NCBI RefSeq assembly: GCF_010894435.1
Contig: NZ_JAAIXZ010000021.1
Coordinates: 124,001-188,000 of the forward strand
Source: Pyxidicoccus trucidator
Lineage (GTDB): Bacteria > Myxococcota > Myxococcia > Myxococcales > Myxococcaceae
Length of the DNA stretch: 64,000 nt
Direction of reading: 5' to 3'
How positions within the stretch are numbered: position 1 is the stretch's first letter; the number at the start of each line of letters is the position of its first letter. Below, in pieces: positions 44,330 to 54,538 of this stretch. A program made the position numbers and the translations under genes. The notes under the pieces are model-generated. The model had not been told where the DNA came from, made no database searches, and worked only from the letters and a program-made list of their open reading frames with translations.

Positions 44330-47300
44330 CTACGGCCTGGGCGCGATGGCGACCTTCACGCCCTCGCTCCACGTCTTGTGCTCGTCCGCGTAGTACAGGT
44401 ACGCGCGGCTCGCCGGGCCCGTGTACGTGCCGGGCACCGCGGCCACCAGGGACAGCGGCACGTCGATGCGCTTGCGGGGCTCCATGCCGCGCCAGTAGAG
44501 GACGACGTCGCGCCCGATCACCTCGTACGCGTCCACGACCTTCCGCTTCACCAGCTCCTTGAGCTGGTCATGCCGCACCTCCAGCCCGCCCGGCACGCCG
44601 AAGATGGCCACCGCCGTGGGCAGCCGCTGGCCCGTGCGGTTGGCAATCATCACCCGCGCCTCGGTCGGCTCGCCCTCGGTGAGCTCCGTCTTCGCCAGCG
44701 TGACTTCCAGCGCCACCTGGGTGTCCTTCGAGCTGTCGGGCACCAGCGCGCTGTAGGTGACCTCCACCGAGTAGGGCAGCTCCGCGCCACCCTCCATGCG
44801 CAGCTCCACGCGGCGCCCGCCCGCCCCGAGCAGCCCGCCCACGTCGGGGAGCTTGAGCGCCTCCTGCGTGGACCCGTCGAAGCGCACCGGCTCGCCCACG
44901 GGACGGCCCTCCACGTAGACGCGCACCAGGCCCGGCGTGAGCTTCGACGCGCGCAGCTTGTCGTAGGCGATGATGGCGCGCAGCGCGAGCACCGTGCTCT
45001 GCGTGGCCCCGTAGCGCCCGCCGTCGCTCGACTCCGCGAGGTACTTCATCGCGCGCTCCACGTTGGCCACGTAGGCGGGCTCGCGCATCCAGGCCAGCAC
45101 CGCCAGCGCGGTGGTCTCGATGTTCAGCGTATCCCCCGAGCTGCCGACGATGGACTGCGTCCCGCCGCCCACCACACCGTTCTGCTCTTGCAGCTTCGCG
45201 AGCCGGCCCATCAGCGCCTTCGCCTCGCCCTTGTCCCCCGCGAGGAACAGCGTGTTGGCCGCCAGCGCCAGCACGTAGCTGTTGGTGCTCTTCGCCGCCG
45301 AGGCCTTCACCGAGGCCACCTCGCGGGACAGCTCCTTGGCCTGGGCGGCCGGCTGGCCCGCGCTCTCCAGCAGCGTCCAGACGATGTACGCGTTCGAGGT
45401 GTCCGGGTCCTCCACCCACACGTGCAGCGCGCGGCGCTTGCGGTTGAAGCCCCCCTGCCCGTCGCGCTGCCCCAGCAGCCACTCCCGCGTCCGCTCCAGC
45501 ATCGCGCTGTCCACGTCGCGCACCTGGCGCATGTCCGTGAAGTGGAGCAGGCCGAACGCGGTGAGCGCCTCGTGGCCCGGGCTCTCGCCGAACCACTCGT
45601 AGCCCTTCTCCCGCGTCTCGTAGCCCACCAGCCGCTGGTAGCCCCGCTCCAGCTTCTCGCGCGCATCCACCACCAGCGCCGGGCTCACCCCGGTGTGCGT
45701 CTGGAAGTACTGCTGCGCCATCGTCATCGGGTACGTCGTGGAGCTGGTCTGCTCGAAGCAGCCGCTCGGCTCCTGGATGAGGCGGGCCAGGGACTCCGTC
45801 ATGTTGGCCAGCGGGCCCGGGTACACGGCGATGGACGTCCGGATGCTGCCCGGCACCACGCTCTCCGGGAGCACCACCATGTGCGACACCGGCTGCTTCG
45901 GCGACACCAGCCCGCCGAACGAGACGCGGCCCGGGAAGCCACGCGGCTTGATGGACAGCGTGCGGGTGACGGTGTCCGTGTAGTCGCCGGCGCGCGCCGT
46001 GAGCTTCACGTCCACCGGCCGGGCCTCCTGGCCAATCTCCAGCGAAAAGAGCTGACGGGCCCGCGCCTGCGACGCCAGGTCCACAGCCCCGCTCCCGGCG
46101 ACCTTCACGTCTCCCTTCAGCTCGACCTTCACCCCGGCGCCCGTCAGCGTCGACTCCGTGCCGTTCACCAACGCCACCGGCAGCCGCACCACGTCACCCG
46201 AGGTGACCTCCAGCGGCAGCTTCGGCTCCGCGTAGAAGGGCTGCACCGACTCCAGCTCCGCCACCGCCGAGCCGAGCGCGCCGTCCGCGCCCACCGCTCC
46301 GGCGAAGGCCTTGAACGTCGTCACCGAGTCGCTCATCCCGAAGGACACACGGACCTCACCCGTCCGGGCATCGGTGCGCACGCCCGCGTTCCAGTAGAGC
46401 GTCTCCGCGAAGTCGACCCGGTCCCCCTGCTTGCGGCCCGGCCGCACCATGTGCGCGTACTCACGGACGTAGGCGGCCTGCGGCAGGGCAATCCTCTCGT
46501 CGAAGTCCCTGTCCCGCTTCCGCCGCGCCACCTTGGCCCTCGGGGCCTCCTCCTCGGCGAAGGCCATCCCCGCCGCCGCCTCCTCCTTCGCGGCGGCCAT
46601 GGGGACCTGCTGGAGAGCGGGGCCCGCGGGCATGGGGGCCTGGGGTGCGGGAGCCGCCGCCGCGAGCTGCACGGGCGCCGGAGCCGCGGGGGCGAAGTCA
46701 TCGACGGCCCCTTCCGCTTCGCGCTCTTCCATCCGCTCCGGGATGGGCTCGTTCGCGGCGGGCCTGGCGCCCCCCTTCTTCGGCATGGCGACACCCGTCC
46801 CCCGCCCGGAGGAGGGACGCGGGCGCTGATTGACGGGCTCCTGCGGCCAGCGCACCGCGAGCACGCGCATCGCCGCGTCCCCGTGACGGGCGAGGAAGCT
46901 CTTGCTGTCGGCCAGCGCGAACCGCCGCCAGCCCTGCGTCCCCAGCAGCAGGTCCACCGCCAGCCGGGACTTCGGGTGCTTCGGGTCGAGGTAGAGCTGC
47001 GCGTCGGCCAGCTCCTTCACCTCGGACTCCAGCAGCACCATCACCGGGAGCTGGGGCAGCTGGTCGCGCTTCTCCTGGAGCTCCAGCACCGCGTCGTCGG
47101 TGACGGTGAGCATCACCAGCGCCGAGACAGGCTGCCCGTTCCGCGTCGTCCGGGCCGTCAGCTGCACCGGGCCGCCGGGCACGTAGCGCTTGCGGTCCGC
47201 CTTCAGCTCGACGGTGACCTCCTTCGAGGGCTGCCGGAACACCAGCCGCTCCGCGAGGGGCCTGCCGTCGTGGTCCCACACCGTGGCGACGAGCACGCCG

Positions 47301-48505
47301 TCCGCGTCGCCCGGGTCCAGCGTCACCGGCCCGCCCTGCCCGCCCTCGAGCACCGCCGAGGCGACCCTCACCTCGCGCTGGCTCAGCGTCACCGTCGCCC
47401 GGCCCACGTCCCGCAGGCCCACGTTGAGCTGCACCAGCTTGCCCGCGGGCACCACGTCCTCACGGACGCGGAGGACTGCGCCCGTCGACTTCACCTCGGG
47501 GAGCGGGAAGGTCTTCCGGATGCCCGACGGCGCGTCGATGCGCAGCGCGTACTTCGCGCCGGCCTTGGGAGTGAGCTCGAAGCGGCCACGCCCCTCGTGC
47601 TCCGAGCGCACCCGTGCCACCACCTGGCCGGTGCCGACCTCCACCACCGCGCCCACCAGGTCCGCCGGCTTGCGCGCGGGCGTCTTCGCCTCGAAGTAGA
47701 TGCGCGAGGCCAGCCCCGCCACCAGCTCGCCGCCCTCCGGGTACATGGCCAGGTCCAGCGTCTGCAGGAGGATGGGGATGGTCTTCGCCGCCGTCTCCAC
47801 CACGCCGCCGTCCTGGATGGCGAAGGCGAGCGTGCCCTCACCGCGCTCCAGCGCCCCGGGCAGCGGGAAGCGGACGGTGCAGCGGCCCTTGCCATCCACC
47901 GTGCACGGCACCGTCGCCACGGTGGCGCCGTCGACGAGCGCGGTGGCCGTGACCTTCGCGCCCTCGGGCACGCCGCCCTCGGCGCGCTTCACGTCCAGCG
48001 TGGCGCTGACGGTGTCGCCCGGCCCGTAGCCGTCGCGGAGGAACTCAATCTGCGACTTGAGCCGGGGTGCCCGGTACGCGCGCACGTCGAACTTGCGCTC
48101 GGCGGGTGCCGCGCCGGTCCAGGGGTAGGTGATGCGCAGGGTGTACTCACCGCCGGGCTGGCCTTGAGGAATGGCCCAGGCAAAGCCCCAGACCGCGTCC
48201 TGCGTGGCCACCATGCTGGTGGAGACCACGTCCCCCTTCGGCCCCCGCAGCTCCACCTGCGCCTGGACCGCGCCCCCGTAGGGCTTGCGGCTGAGGGCCT
48301 CCAGCACCAGGCCGCGCGCCAGCACCTGCTCTCCCGGACGGTAGAGCGGCTTGTCGGTGGTGACGAAGGTCAGGTACCGGTCCGCGCCCCCGAGAGAGCG
48401 GGTGGTGGCCCGGGCCGCGAAGACGCGGGGGGACACCAAGACGAGGAGGAGGAGGAACCCCAGGCTGAAGAGCGCGCCGAGCGCACGTGGGACATGGAAG
48501 GTCAT
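44330..48505 (-). CDS. Bacterial alpha-2-macroglobulin with thioester
   Basis: About 1391 residues. A signal peptide (TFHVPRALGALFSLGFLLLL) precedes macroglobulin beta-sandwich domains (TFVTTDKPLYRPGEQVLARG is the MG1 hallmark). A low-complexity Ala/Pro bait-like stretch lies near residues 575-655 (PAAPAPVQLAAAAPAPQ). The thioester domain has PSGCFEQ with Cys916 and Gln919 (CxEQ intact), then an alpha-alpha toroid. The protein traps proteases by covalent capture and protects the periplasm or the cell surface. No lipobox is seen, unlike enterobacterial versions. PbpC is not adjacent. Start ATG 48505 fits the signal peptide; ATG 48553 would add 16 residues. Confidence 0.9.
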   Translation of the reverse strand: MTFHVPRALGALFSLGFLLLLVLVSPRVFAARATTRSLGGADRYLTFVTTDKPLYRPGEQVLARGLVLEALSRKPYGGAVQAQVELRGPKGDVVSTSMVATQDAVWGFAWAIPQGQPGGEYTLRITYPWTGAAPAERKFDVRAYRAPRLKSQIEFLRDGYGPGDTVSATLDVKRAEGGVPEGAKVTATALVDGATVATVPCTVDGKGRCTVRFPLPGALERGEGTLAFAIQDGGVVETAAKTIPILLQTLDLAMYPEGGELVAGLASRIYFEAKTPARKPADLVGAVVEVGTGQVVARVRSEHEGRGRFELTPKAGAKYALRIDAPSGIRKTFPLPEVKSTGAVLRVREDVVPAGKLVQLNVGLRDVGRATVTLSQREVRVASAVLEGGQGGPVTLDPGDADGVLVATVWDHDGRPLAERLVFRQPSKEVTVELKADRKRYVPGGPVQLTARTTRNGQPVSALVMLTVTDDAVLELQEKRDQLPQLPVMVLLESEVKELADAQLYLDPKHPKSRLAVDLLLGTQGWRRFALADSKSFLARHGDAAMRVLAVRWPQEPVNQRPRPSSGRGTGVAMPKKGGARPAANEPIPERMEEREAEGAVDDFAPAAPAPVQLAAAAPAPQAPMPAGPALQQVPMAAAKEEAAAGMAFAEEEAPRAKVARRKRDRDFDERIALPQAAYVREYAHMVRPGRKQGDRVDFAETLYWNAGVRTDARTGEVRVSFGMSDSVTTFKAFAGAVGADGALGSAVAELESVQPFYAEPKLPLEVTSGDVVRLPVALVNGTESTLTGAGVKVELKGDVKVAGSGAVDLASQARARQLFSLEIGQEARPVDVKLTARAGDYTDTVTRTLSIKPRGFPGRVSFGGLVSPKQPVSHMVVLPESVVPGSIRTSIAVYPGPLANMTESLARLIQEPSGCFEQTSSTTYPMTMAQQYFQTHTGVSPALVVDAREKLERGYQRLVGYETREKGYEWFGESPGHEALTAFGLLHFTDMRQVRDVDSAMLERTREWLLGQRDGQGGFNRKRRALHVWVEDPDTSNAYIVWTLLESAGQPAAQAKELSREVASVKASAAKSTNSYVLALAANTLFLAGDKGEAKALMGRLAKLQEQNGVVGGGTQSIVGSSGDTLNIETTALAVLAWMREPAYVANVERAMKYLAESSDGGRYGATQSTVLALRAIIAYDKLRASKLTPGLVRVYVEGRPVGEPVRFDGSTQEALKLPDVGGLLGAGGRRVELRMEGGAELPYSVEVTYSALVPDSSKDTQVALEVTLAKTELTEGEPTEARVMIANRTGQRLPTAVAIFGVPGGLEVRHDQLKELVKRKVVDAYEVIGRDVVLYWRGMEPRKRIDVPLSLVAAVPGTYTGPASRAYLYYADEHKTWSEGVKVAIAPRP

Positions 48506-48689
48506 GGCGTCTCTCAACGGGCCAGCGGGTTGGAAGTTCTCGACATCCGACATTCGGGGCGGGATGAAATCGCCCGTTCCCCTGTTGGCACAACCCCTAC
48601 ATGCGCCAGACCGTCTATATCCCCAGGTCTCGAAGGCCCCGGGGGCCCCCCTGGGCCGGCGCAGTGGTCTCTCGTTCAGGAGCTTCACC

Positions 48690-50825
48690 TTGAAATTCCA
48701 CCACCGACGTATGCCGGGTGCCGCGCGCGGAGTGCTGGTCGCCTGTGCCTCCGCGCTGTTGACCTCGTGCGCGTCCTCCGCCCCAGCGGAGAAGCCCGCC
48801 ACGCCCCCTCCGGCGGAGAGCCCCGCTCCCGCCCCCACGCCGAAGCCCACCTACGGCACCTTCGGCTTCGACCTCGACGGCATGGACAGGTCCGTCAAGC
48901 CGGGCGACAACTTCTACCGTCACGCCAACGGGACCTGGCTCGACAAGACGGAGATTCCGGCCGACCGCTCCACCTACGGCATGTTCACCCGGCTGGCGGA
49001 GCAGGCCGACCAGCGCACCCGCGAGCTGATTGAGGCGCAGACCCAGGCGCCCGAGGGCAGCGAGGGCCGGAAGATTGGCAACGTCTTCGCCAGCTTCCTC
49101 GACGAGGCCGCCATCGAGGCGAAGGGCGTGGCGCCGCTCAAGCCCGAGCTGGACCGGATTGCAGCCCTCTCCAACAAGAAGCAGCTGTCTACCGAGCTGG
49201 GCAAGGGTCTGCGCGCGGATGTGGACGCGCTCAACACGGGCGACATCACCACGGACCGCATCTTCGGCCTCTGGGTGACCGAGGACCTGAACGACCCGAC
49301 GCGGTATGCCCCCTACCTGCTGCAGGGCGGACTGGGGCTTCCGGACCGCGACTACTACCTCGTCGACAGCCCCCGCTTCAAAGAGGTCCGTCAGGCGTAC
49401 CAGCAGCACATCGCCAACATGCTGAAGCTGGCGGGCCTGTCCGAGCCGGAGGCCCGGGCTGCCCGGGTGGTCGACCTGGAGACGAAGCTCGCCAAGGCGC
49501 ACTGGTCCCCGGTCGAGTCGCGCGACATCACCAAGACGAACAACCCCTGGCCACGCGAGCAGTTCGCAAAGAAGGCCCCCGGCCTCGACTGGAACGCGTA
49601 CTTCACCGCCGCGGGCCTCGCGCAGCAGCCGCAGGTCCTCGTCTGGCAGCCGAGCGCGCTGACGGGCATCTCCAAGCTGGTGGGCAGCGAGCCGCTCCAG
49701 GCCTGGAAGGACTACCTGTCCTTCCGCGCCATCTCCCGTGGCGCGCCCTACCTGTCCAAGGCCTTCGTCGACGAGAGCTTCGCGTTCAACGGCAAGACGC
49801 TGGCCGGCGCGAAGCAGCTGAGAGACCGCTGGAAGCGCGCCATCGACGTCACCAACTCCGCCATGGGCATGGCCGTGGGCCGGCTCTACGTGGAGAAGCA
49901 CTTCCCGCCCGAGGTCAAGGCCGCGGCGGACACCATGGTCCGCAACATCGTCGCCGCGTTCGGCCAGCGCGTGGACGGACTGACCTGGATGTCGCCCGAG
50001 ACGCGGGCCCGCGCCCGGGAGAAGGTCAACACCCTGCAGACCAGCATCGGCCACCCGACGAAGTGGCGGGACTACTCGGGGCTGGAAGTCGTTCGCGGTG
50101 ACGCCTATGGCAACGCGGAGCGCGCGTCGCTCTTCGAGCTCCAGCGCAACCTGGGCAAGCTGGGCCAGCCGGTGGACCGGACCGAGTGGTACATGGTGCC
50201 GCACCTGGTGAATGCGCTGAACTCGCCGCAGCAGAACTCCATCATCTTCCCCGCCGCCATCCTCCAGCCGCCCTTCTTCGACGCGAACGCGGACCCGGCC
50301 GTCAACTACGGCGGCATCGGCGCCATCATCGGCCACGAAATCGTCCACAGCTTCGACGACATCGGCGCGAAGTTCGACGCGCACGGCAAGCTGGCCAACT
50401 GGTGGACGAAGGAGGACGAGGCCCGCTTCGAGGCCGCGGGCAAGGCGCTCACCGCGCAGTACAACGCCTACAAGCCGCTGCCCGACCTGTCCGTCAATGG
50501 CAAGCTGACGCTGGGTGAGAACATCGCGGACCTGGGCGGCGCGCAGGTGGCCTATGACGCCTACAAGCTGTCGCTCGGAGGCAAGGAGGCGCCGGTGATT
50601 GATGGCTTCACCGGCGACCAGCGCTTCTTCCTCGGCTTCGCCCAGGTGTGGCGCAACAAGTACCGCGAGCAGCTGCTGCGCCGCGTCCTGATGACGGACG
50701 GGCACTCGCCCGGCGAGTACCGCGCGGCCACGGTGCGCAACCTCGATGCCTGGTACCAGGCCTTCGACGTCGCGCCCGGGCAGCAGCTCTTCCTCGCGCC
50801 GGAGCAGCGCATCCGCATCTGGTAG
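48690..50825 (+). CDS. M13-family zinc metallopeptidase (neprilysin-like), lipoprotein
   Basis: About 711 residues starting at TTG 48690, which has AGGAG 7 nt upstream; ATG 48711 lacks one. The signal peptide ends in the lipobox LLTSCASS, then a Pro/Ala linker. The M13_N domain (GDNFYRHANGTWLDKTEIPA) leads to the M13 catalytic domain: NSIIFPAAILQPPFFDANAD, GHEIVHSFDD (HExxH from residue 549) and ENIADLGGAQVAYDAY with the third zinc ligand Glu. These enzymes cleave small peptides at the amino side of hydrophobic residues. It is divergent from the protease-trapping alpha-2-macroglobulin, 184 bp apart. Confidence 0.93.
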   Translation: MKFHHRRMPGAARGVLVACASALLTSCASSAPAEKPATPPPAESPAPAPTPKPTYGTFGFDLDGMDRSVKPGDNFYRHANGTWLDKTEIPADRSTYGMFTRLAEQADQRTRELIEAQTQAPEGSEGRKIGNVFASFLDEAAIEAKGVAPLKPELDRIAALSNKKQLSTELGKGLRADVDALNTGDITTDRIFGLWVTEDLNDPTRYAPYLLQGGLGLPDRDYYLVDSPRFKEVRQAYQQHIANMLKLAGLSEPEARAARVVDLETKLAKAHWSPVESRDITKTNNPWPREQFAKKAPGLDWNAYFTAAGLAQQPQVLVWQPSALTGISKLVGSEPLQAWKDYLSFRAISRGAPYLSKAFVDESFAFNGKTLAGAKQLRDRWKRAIDVTNSAMGMAVGRLYVEKHFPPEVKAAADTMVRNIVAAFGQRVDGLTWMSPETRARAREKVNTLQTSIGHPTKWRDYSGLEVVRGDAYGNAERASLFELQRNLGKLGQPVDRTEWYMVPHLVNALNSPQQNSIIFPAAILQPPFFDANADPAVNYGGIGAIIGHEIVHSFDDIGAKFDAHGKLANWWTKEDEARFEAAGKALTAQYNAYKPLPDLSVNGKLTLGENIADLGGAQVAYDAYKLSLGGKEAPVIDGFTGDQRFFLGFAQVWRNKYREQLLRRVLMTDGHSPGEYRAATVRNLDAWYQAFDVAPGQQLFLAPEQRIRIW

Positions 50826-51004
50826 CGCCCAGGTAGCTGCGGACCCGCCCGGGGACGGTGGAGACGGCGCCCCCGTCCCGCTCCCCAGGCGGGTTCTGTT
50901 CAGCAATCAACAATCTTGCCTACGCTCGGGGCGCGCGTAACCCGCGCCTCCGTGTGCCTCCGTATCCCGGAAGGCACGACGTCCGACACCTCGAGCGAGG
51001 CACC

Positions 51005-53776
51005 ATGCAGACCCCCAGCACGGCCATTGGCCGTGGCGTATCCACCTTGATGTTCGCGGCGATGCTCCTCGTGAGCAGCACCGCCTCCGCGGCCCCCTTC
51101 ACCCTCTTCGAGAGTGGCCAGGTCCGGCCCCTGGCGCTCTCTCCCAACGGGCAGCTGCTCTTCGCCGTCAACACGCCGGACAACCGCCTGGAGATCTTCC
51201 AGGTGGGCAGCGGCGGCCTCGTCCACCGTGGCGCCGTGTCGGTGGGCCTGGAGCCCGTCGCCGTCGCCGCGCGGACCAACAACGAGGTCTGGGTCGTCAA
51301 CCACCTGTCCGACAGCGTCAGTGTCGTGCGCATCGACGCGGGCGGGACTGGCGGCGCCGTGGTGCGGACGCTGCTCGTCGGCGATGAGCCGCGCGACATC
51401 GTCTTCGCCGGGACGGGCCGCAAGCGCGCCTTCATCACCGCCGCGCACCGGGGCCAGAATGCGCCCTTCGACCCGCAGCTCACCACGGAGGGCATCGGCC
51501 GGGCCGACGTCTGGGTGTTCGACTCGGACAACCTGGGCACCACGCTGGGCGGCAGCCCGCTCACCATCATCCCCCTCTTTGGAGACACGCCCCGCGCCCT
51601 CGCGGTGACGCCGGATGGCTCGCGTGTCTACGCGGCGGTGTTCCACTCCGGCAACCGCAGCTCCGTGGTGCACGAGAGCCTCGTGCCCAACGGCGGCGAG
51701 GCGGCCGGCGGCGTTCCCGGGCCCAACACCAACTTCCAGGGCGTGCCGGCCACCGAGGTCTCCGTCCTCGTCCGGTACAACGGCCAGGACTGGCTGGACG
51801 TGCTGGGCCGCCCGTGGACGCAGCAGATGCCCTTCTCCCTGCCGGACAAGGACGTGTTCGCCATCTCCGCCACCGCCAACCCTCCGGCGCAGGTGTCGGG
51901 CGCGGCGGGCTTCTACACCGGCGTGGGCACCATCCTGTTCAACATGGCCGTCAACCCCGTGAGTGGGAAGGTCTACGTCAGCAACACCGAGGGCCGGAAC
52001 GACCTGCGCTTCGAGGGCCCGGGCACCTTTGCCGGCGGCAGCCTCCGGGGACACACCCACGAGAGCCGCATCACCGTGCTGGGCTCGGGCGGCGTCGCGC
52101 CCCGGCACCTCAACAAGCACATCGACTACAGCGCCTGCTGCGCCCCCGTGCCCAACACGGAGAGCGAGAAGAGCCTCGCGCAGCCGCTGGGGATGTCCGT
52201 GTCCTCCGACGGCGCCACCCTCTACGTCGCGGCGTTCGGCTCGTCCAAGCTGGGCGTGTACTCCACCGCCGCGCTGGAGGCCGACACCTTCGTGCCGAGC
52301 ACGGCCAACCAGATTGAGCTGAGCGGTGGCGGCCCTACCGGCGTGGTGCTGGACGAGGCGCGCGGCCGGCTCTACGTGCTGACGCGCTTCGACAACTCCA
52401 TCTCCGTGGTCAACACCACCACGCGCCAGGAAGTCGCGCACCTGCCCATGTTCAACCCCGAGCCGGCGAGCGTGGTGGAGGGGCGTCCGTTCCTCTATGA
52501 CGCGCGGCGGAGCTCCAGCCACGGCGACTCGTCGTGCGGGAGCTGCCACATCTTCGGCGACTTCGACAGCCTGACGTGGGACCTGGGCAACCCGGATGGC
52601 GCCGTGAAAGCCAACTTCAACCCCGTCGTTCCCGTGCTGCCCGAGTTCGGGCCGGACGCCACCTTCGGACAGGACACGTCCTTCCACCCGATGAAGGGCC
52701 CGCTGGCCACGCAGAGCCTGCGCGGCATGGCGAACCAGGGCCCCATGCACTGGCGGGGTGACAGGACGGCCGGCGACTCGGCGCCGAGCGTCCAGCCGAA
52801 CGGCGGAGCCTTCGACGAAGTCGCTGCCTTCAAGCAGTTCAATCCCGCGTTCATGGACCTGCTCGGGCGCAGCGCGCAGCTCACCCCGCAGGAGATGCAG
52901 AAGTTCACCGACTTCGCGCTGCAGATCACCTACCCGCCGAACCCCATCCGCAACCTGGACAACGCGCTGACGGCGCAACAGCAGGCGGGCCGGGACTTCT
53001 TCGTCAACACCACGAGCTTCTTCCAGGGCTCGTGCGAGTCCTGCCACCGGGTGGACGTGAATGCCAACCCGGGCGAGGGCCCCTTCAAGGGCTTCTTCGG
53101 CACGGACGGCAAGTCGTCCTTCGACGCGGAGCCGCTGTTCCCCAAGGTGCCCCACCTGCGGAACATGTACCAGAAGGTCGGCATGTTCGGCGCCGGGTTC
53201 CCCTTCGGCAACTCGCCCGCGGACACGTTCCTCGGAGACCAGGTCCGCGGCATCGGCTTCAACAGCGACGGGGCCATCCCCACGCTGTTCCACTTCAACA
53301 GCGGCTTCGACTTCCACCCCGTCTTCAACGCCGTGGGCATCCCCGACTCGCCCGAGGGCTTCGCGGCGAAGAAGAACATGGAGCTGTACATGCTGGCCTT
53401 CGAGAGCAACCTGGCGCCCATCGTCGGGCAGCAGGTGACGCTCAGCGCCAACAATGGGGCCGTGGCCGGCCCGCGCATCGACCTGCTGAAGCAGCGCGCG
53501 GACGCGGGCGAGTGTGACCTGGTCGCGAAGGGGCGTGCGTCTTCGTATGACGCGGGCTTCCTGTACCTGGGCAGCGGGCAGTTCGCGGTGGACCGGGCGG
53601 CGCTGCCCCACGTCGCCGACGCGGCGCTCCGGCAGGCCGTGGTCCAGCACAACGGCGTCCTGACGTTCACCTGCGTGCCCCCGGGCTCGGGGCCGCGCAT
53701 CGGCATCGACCGGGACCTGGATGGCGTCCTCGATGGTGACGAGGCCGCGACGCTGAGCGCTCCCACCGCGCGGTGA
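51005..53776 (+). CDS. Secreted propeller/di-haem cytochrome c protein
   Basis: A 923-residue protein. A signal peptide (GVSTLMFAAMLLVSSTASA) precedes a YncE/NHL-like beta-propeller (residues ~30-490; LALSPNGQLLFAVNTPDNRL, LAVTPDGSRVYAAVFHSGN, SVSSDGATLYVAAFGSSKLG). The C-terminal half carries two haem c sites, CGSCH (Cys511) and CESCH (Cys677), in a layout like MauG/di-haem peroxidase relatives. The protein ends with an Asp-rich RDLDGVLDGDE calcium-like motif. It is probably a periplasmic or surface redox enzyme; the electron partner is unknown. A strong terminator follows. Confidence 0.87.
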   Translation: MQTPSTAIGRGVSTLMFAAMLLVSSTASAAPFTLFESGQVRPLALSPNGQLLFAVNTPDNRLEIFQVGSGGLVHRGAVSVGLEPVAVAARTNNEVWVVNHLSDSVSVVRIDAGGTGGAVVRTLLVGDEPRDIVFAGTGRKRAFITAAHRGQNAPFDPQLTTEGIGRADVWVFDSDNLGTTLGGSPLTIIPLFGDTPRALAVTPDGSRVYAAVFHSGNRSSVVHESLVPNGGEAAGGVPGPNTNFQGVPATEVSVLVRYNGQDWLDVLGRPWTQQMPFSLPDKDVFAISATANPPAQVSGAAGFYTGVGTILFNMAVNPVSGKVYVSNTEGRNDLRFEGPGTFAGGSLRGHTHESRITVLGSGGVAPRHLNKHIDYSACCAPVPNTESEKSLAQPLGMSVSSDGATLYVAAFGSSKLGVYSTAALEADTFVPSTANQIELSGGGPTGVVLDEARGRLYVLTRFDNSISVVNTTTRQEVAHLPMFNPEPASVVEGRPFLYDARRSSSHGDSSCGSCHIFGDFDSLTWDLGNPDGAVKANFNPVVPVLPEFGPDATFGQDTSFHPMKGPLATQSLRGMANQGPMHWRGDRTAGDSAPSVQPNGGAFDEVAAFKQFNPAFMDLLGRSAQLTPQEMQKFTDFALQITYPPNPIRNLDNALTAQQQAGRDFFVNTTSFFQGSCESCHRVDVNANPGEGPFKGFFGTDGKSSFDAEPLFPKVPHLRNMYQKVGMFGAGFPFGNSPADTFLGDQVRGIGFNSDGAIPTLFHFNSGFDFHPVFNAVGIPDSPEGFAAKKNMELYMLAFESNLAPIVGQQVTLSANNGAVAGPRIDLLKQRADAGECDLVAKGRASSYDAGFLYLGSGQFAVDRAALPHVADAALRQAVVQHNGVLTFTCVPPGSGPRIGIDRDLDGVLDGDEAATLSAPTAR

Positions 53777-53819
53777 GACACCGCTGACACGACGGCGACC
53801 CGCCGACGCGCATCACGAC

Positions 53820-53857
53820 ACGGCTGCTCCGGTGCTTCCGGAGCAGCCGTTGTTTTT
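53820..53857 (+). terminator. Strong intrinsic terminator
   Basis: CGGCTGCTCCGG (53821-53832) pairs perfectly with CCGGAGCAGCCG (53838-53849), 5-nt loop, one further A-T pair at the base, followed by TGTTTTTT. It is the clearest rho-independent terminator in the window, ending the cytochrome transcript. Confidence 0.93.
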
Positions 53858-53976
53858 TCTCTCGCGGGACTCCTGTAGGACGTCACCCGGTGCTCGCCCG
53901 CCTGGAGACGGTCTTCCAGGCCTGGCAGGCGCATGAAGGCCGCCCCCACCGCCGCCGCGCAACCTGGAGACCGAAC

Positions 53977-54519
53977 ATGATTGCCCCTGGACCGACGCTC
54001 GAGACCGCCCGCCTCATCCTGCGCCCCACCGCGCTGGAGGACCTGGAGGGCTACGCGACGCTCGCGGGGGACCCGGAGTCCGCGCGCTTCATTGGCGGCG
54101 TACAGCCGCGAGCCATGGCGTGGCGGGCCATGAGCGCCATGGCCGGCTCGTGGGCGCTGCAGGGCTTCGCCATGTTCTCCGTGCTGGAGAAGCCGACGGG
54201 CCGCTGGGTGGGGCGCGTGGGCCCGTGGATGCCGGAGGGCTGGCCGGGCACGGAGGTGGGCTGGGGCCTGCTGCGCGACGCCTGGGGCAAGGGCTACGCC
54301 ACCGAGGCCGCGACGGCGGCCATCGACTGGGCCTTCGACACGCTCGGCTGGACGCAGGTCATCCACTGCATCGCCCCGGAGAACACCCCGTCCGCGGAGG
54401 TCGCCCGCCGGCTGGGGTCGAAGCTCATCGGCCCGGCGAAGCTGCCGCCGCCCTATGACACCACCGTGATTGAAGCCTGGGGGCAGAGCCGCGAGGAATG
54501 GCGGGCGCGGCGGAAGTAA
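53977..54519 (+). CDS. GNAT acetyltransferase, RimJ/RimL type
   Basis: A 180-residue protein: TLETARLILRPTALEDLEGY opens the fold as in RimJ/RimL-like enzymes. EVGWGLLRDAWGKGYATEAA carries the acetyl-CoA pyrophosphate loop, and VIHCIAPENTPSAEVARRLG the C-terminal part. It acetylates an amine of a protein N-terminus or small molecule; the substrate cannot be told. GGAG precedes ATG 53977. Convergent with the next gene. Confidence 0.9.
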   Translation: MIAPGPTLETARLILRPTALEDLEGYATLAGDPESARFIGGVQPRAMAWRAMSAMAGSWALQGFAMFSVLEKPTGRWVGRVGPWMPEGWPGTEVGWGLLRDAWGKGYATEAATAAIDWAFDTLGWTQVIHCIAPENTPSAEVARRLGSKLIGPAKLPPPYDTTVIEAWGQSREEWRARRK

Positions 54520-54538
54520 CGGAGCCCCGGCGCGGCCT

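Noticed and set aside
44378..49033. Plus-strand open frame of about 1550 codons
   Set aside because: It is antisense to the alpha-2-macroglobulin gene, which has a signal peptide, domains and thioester motif. The plus-strand translation is His/Arg-rich noise.
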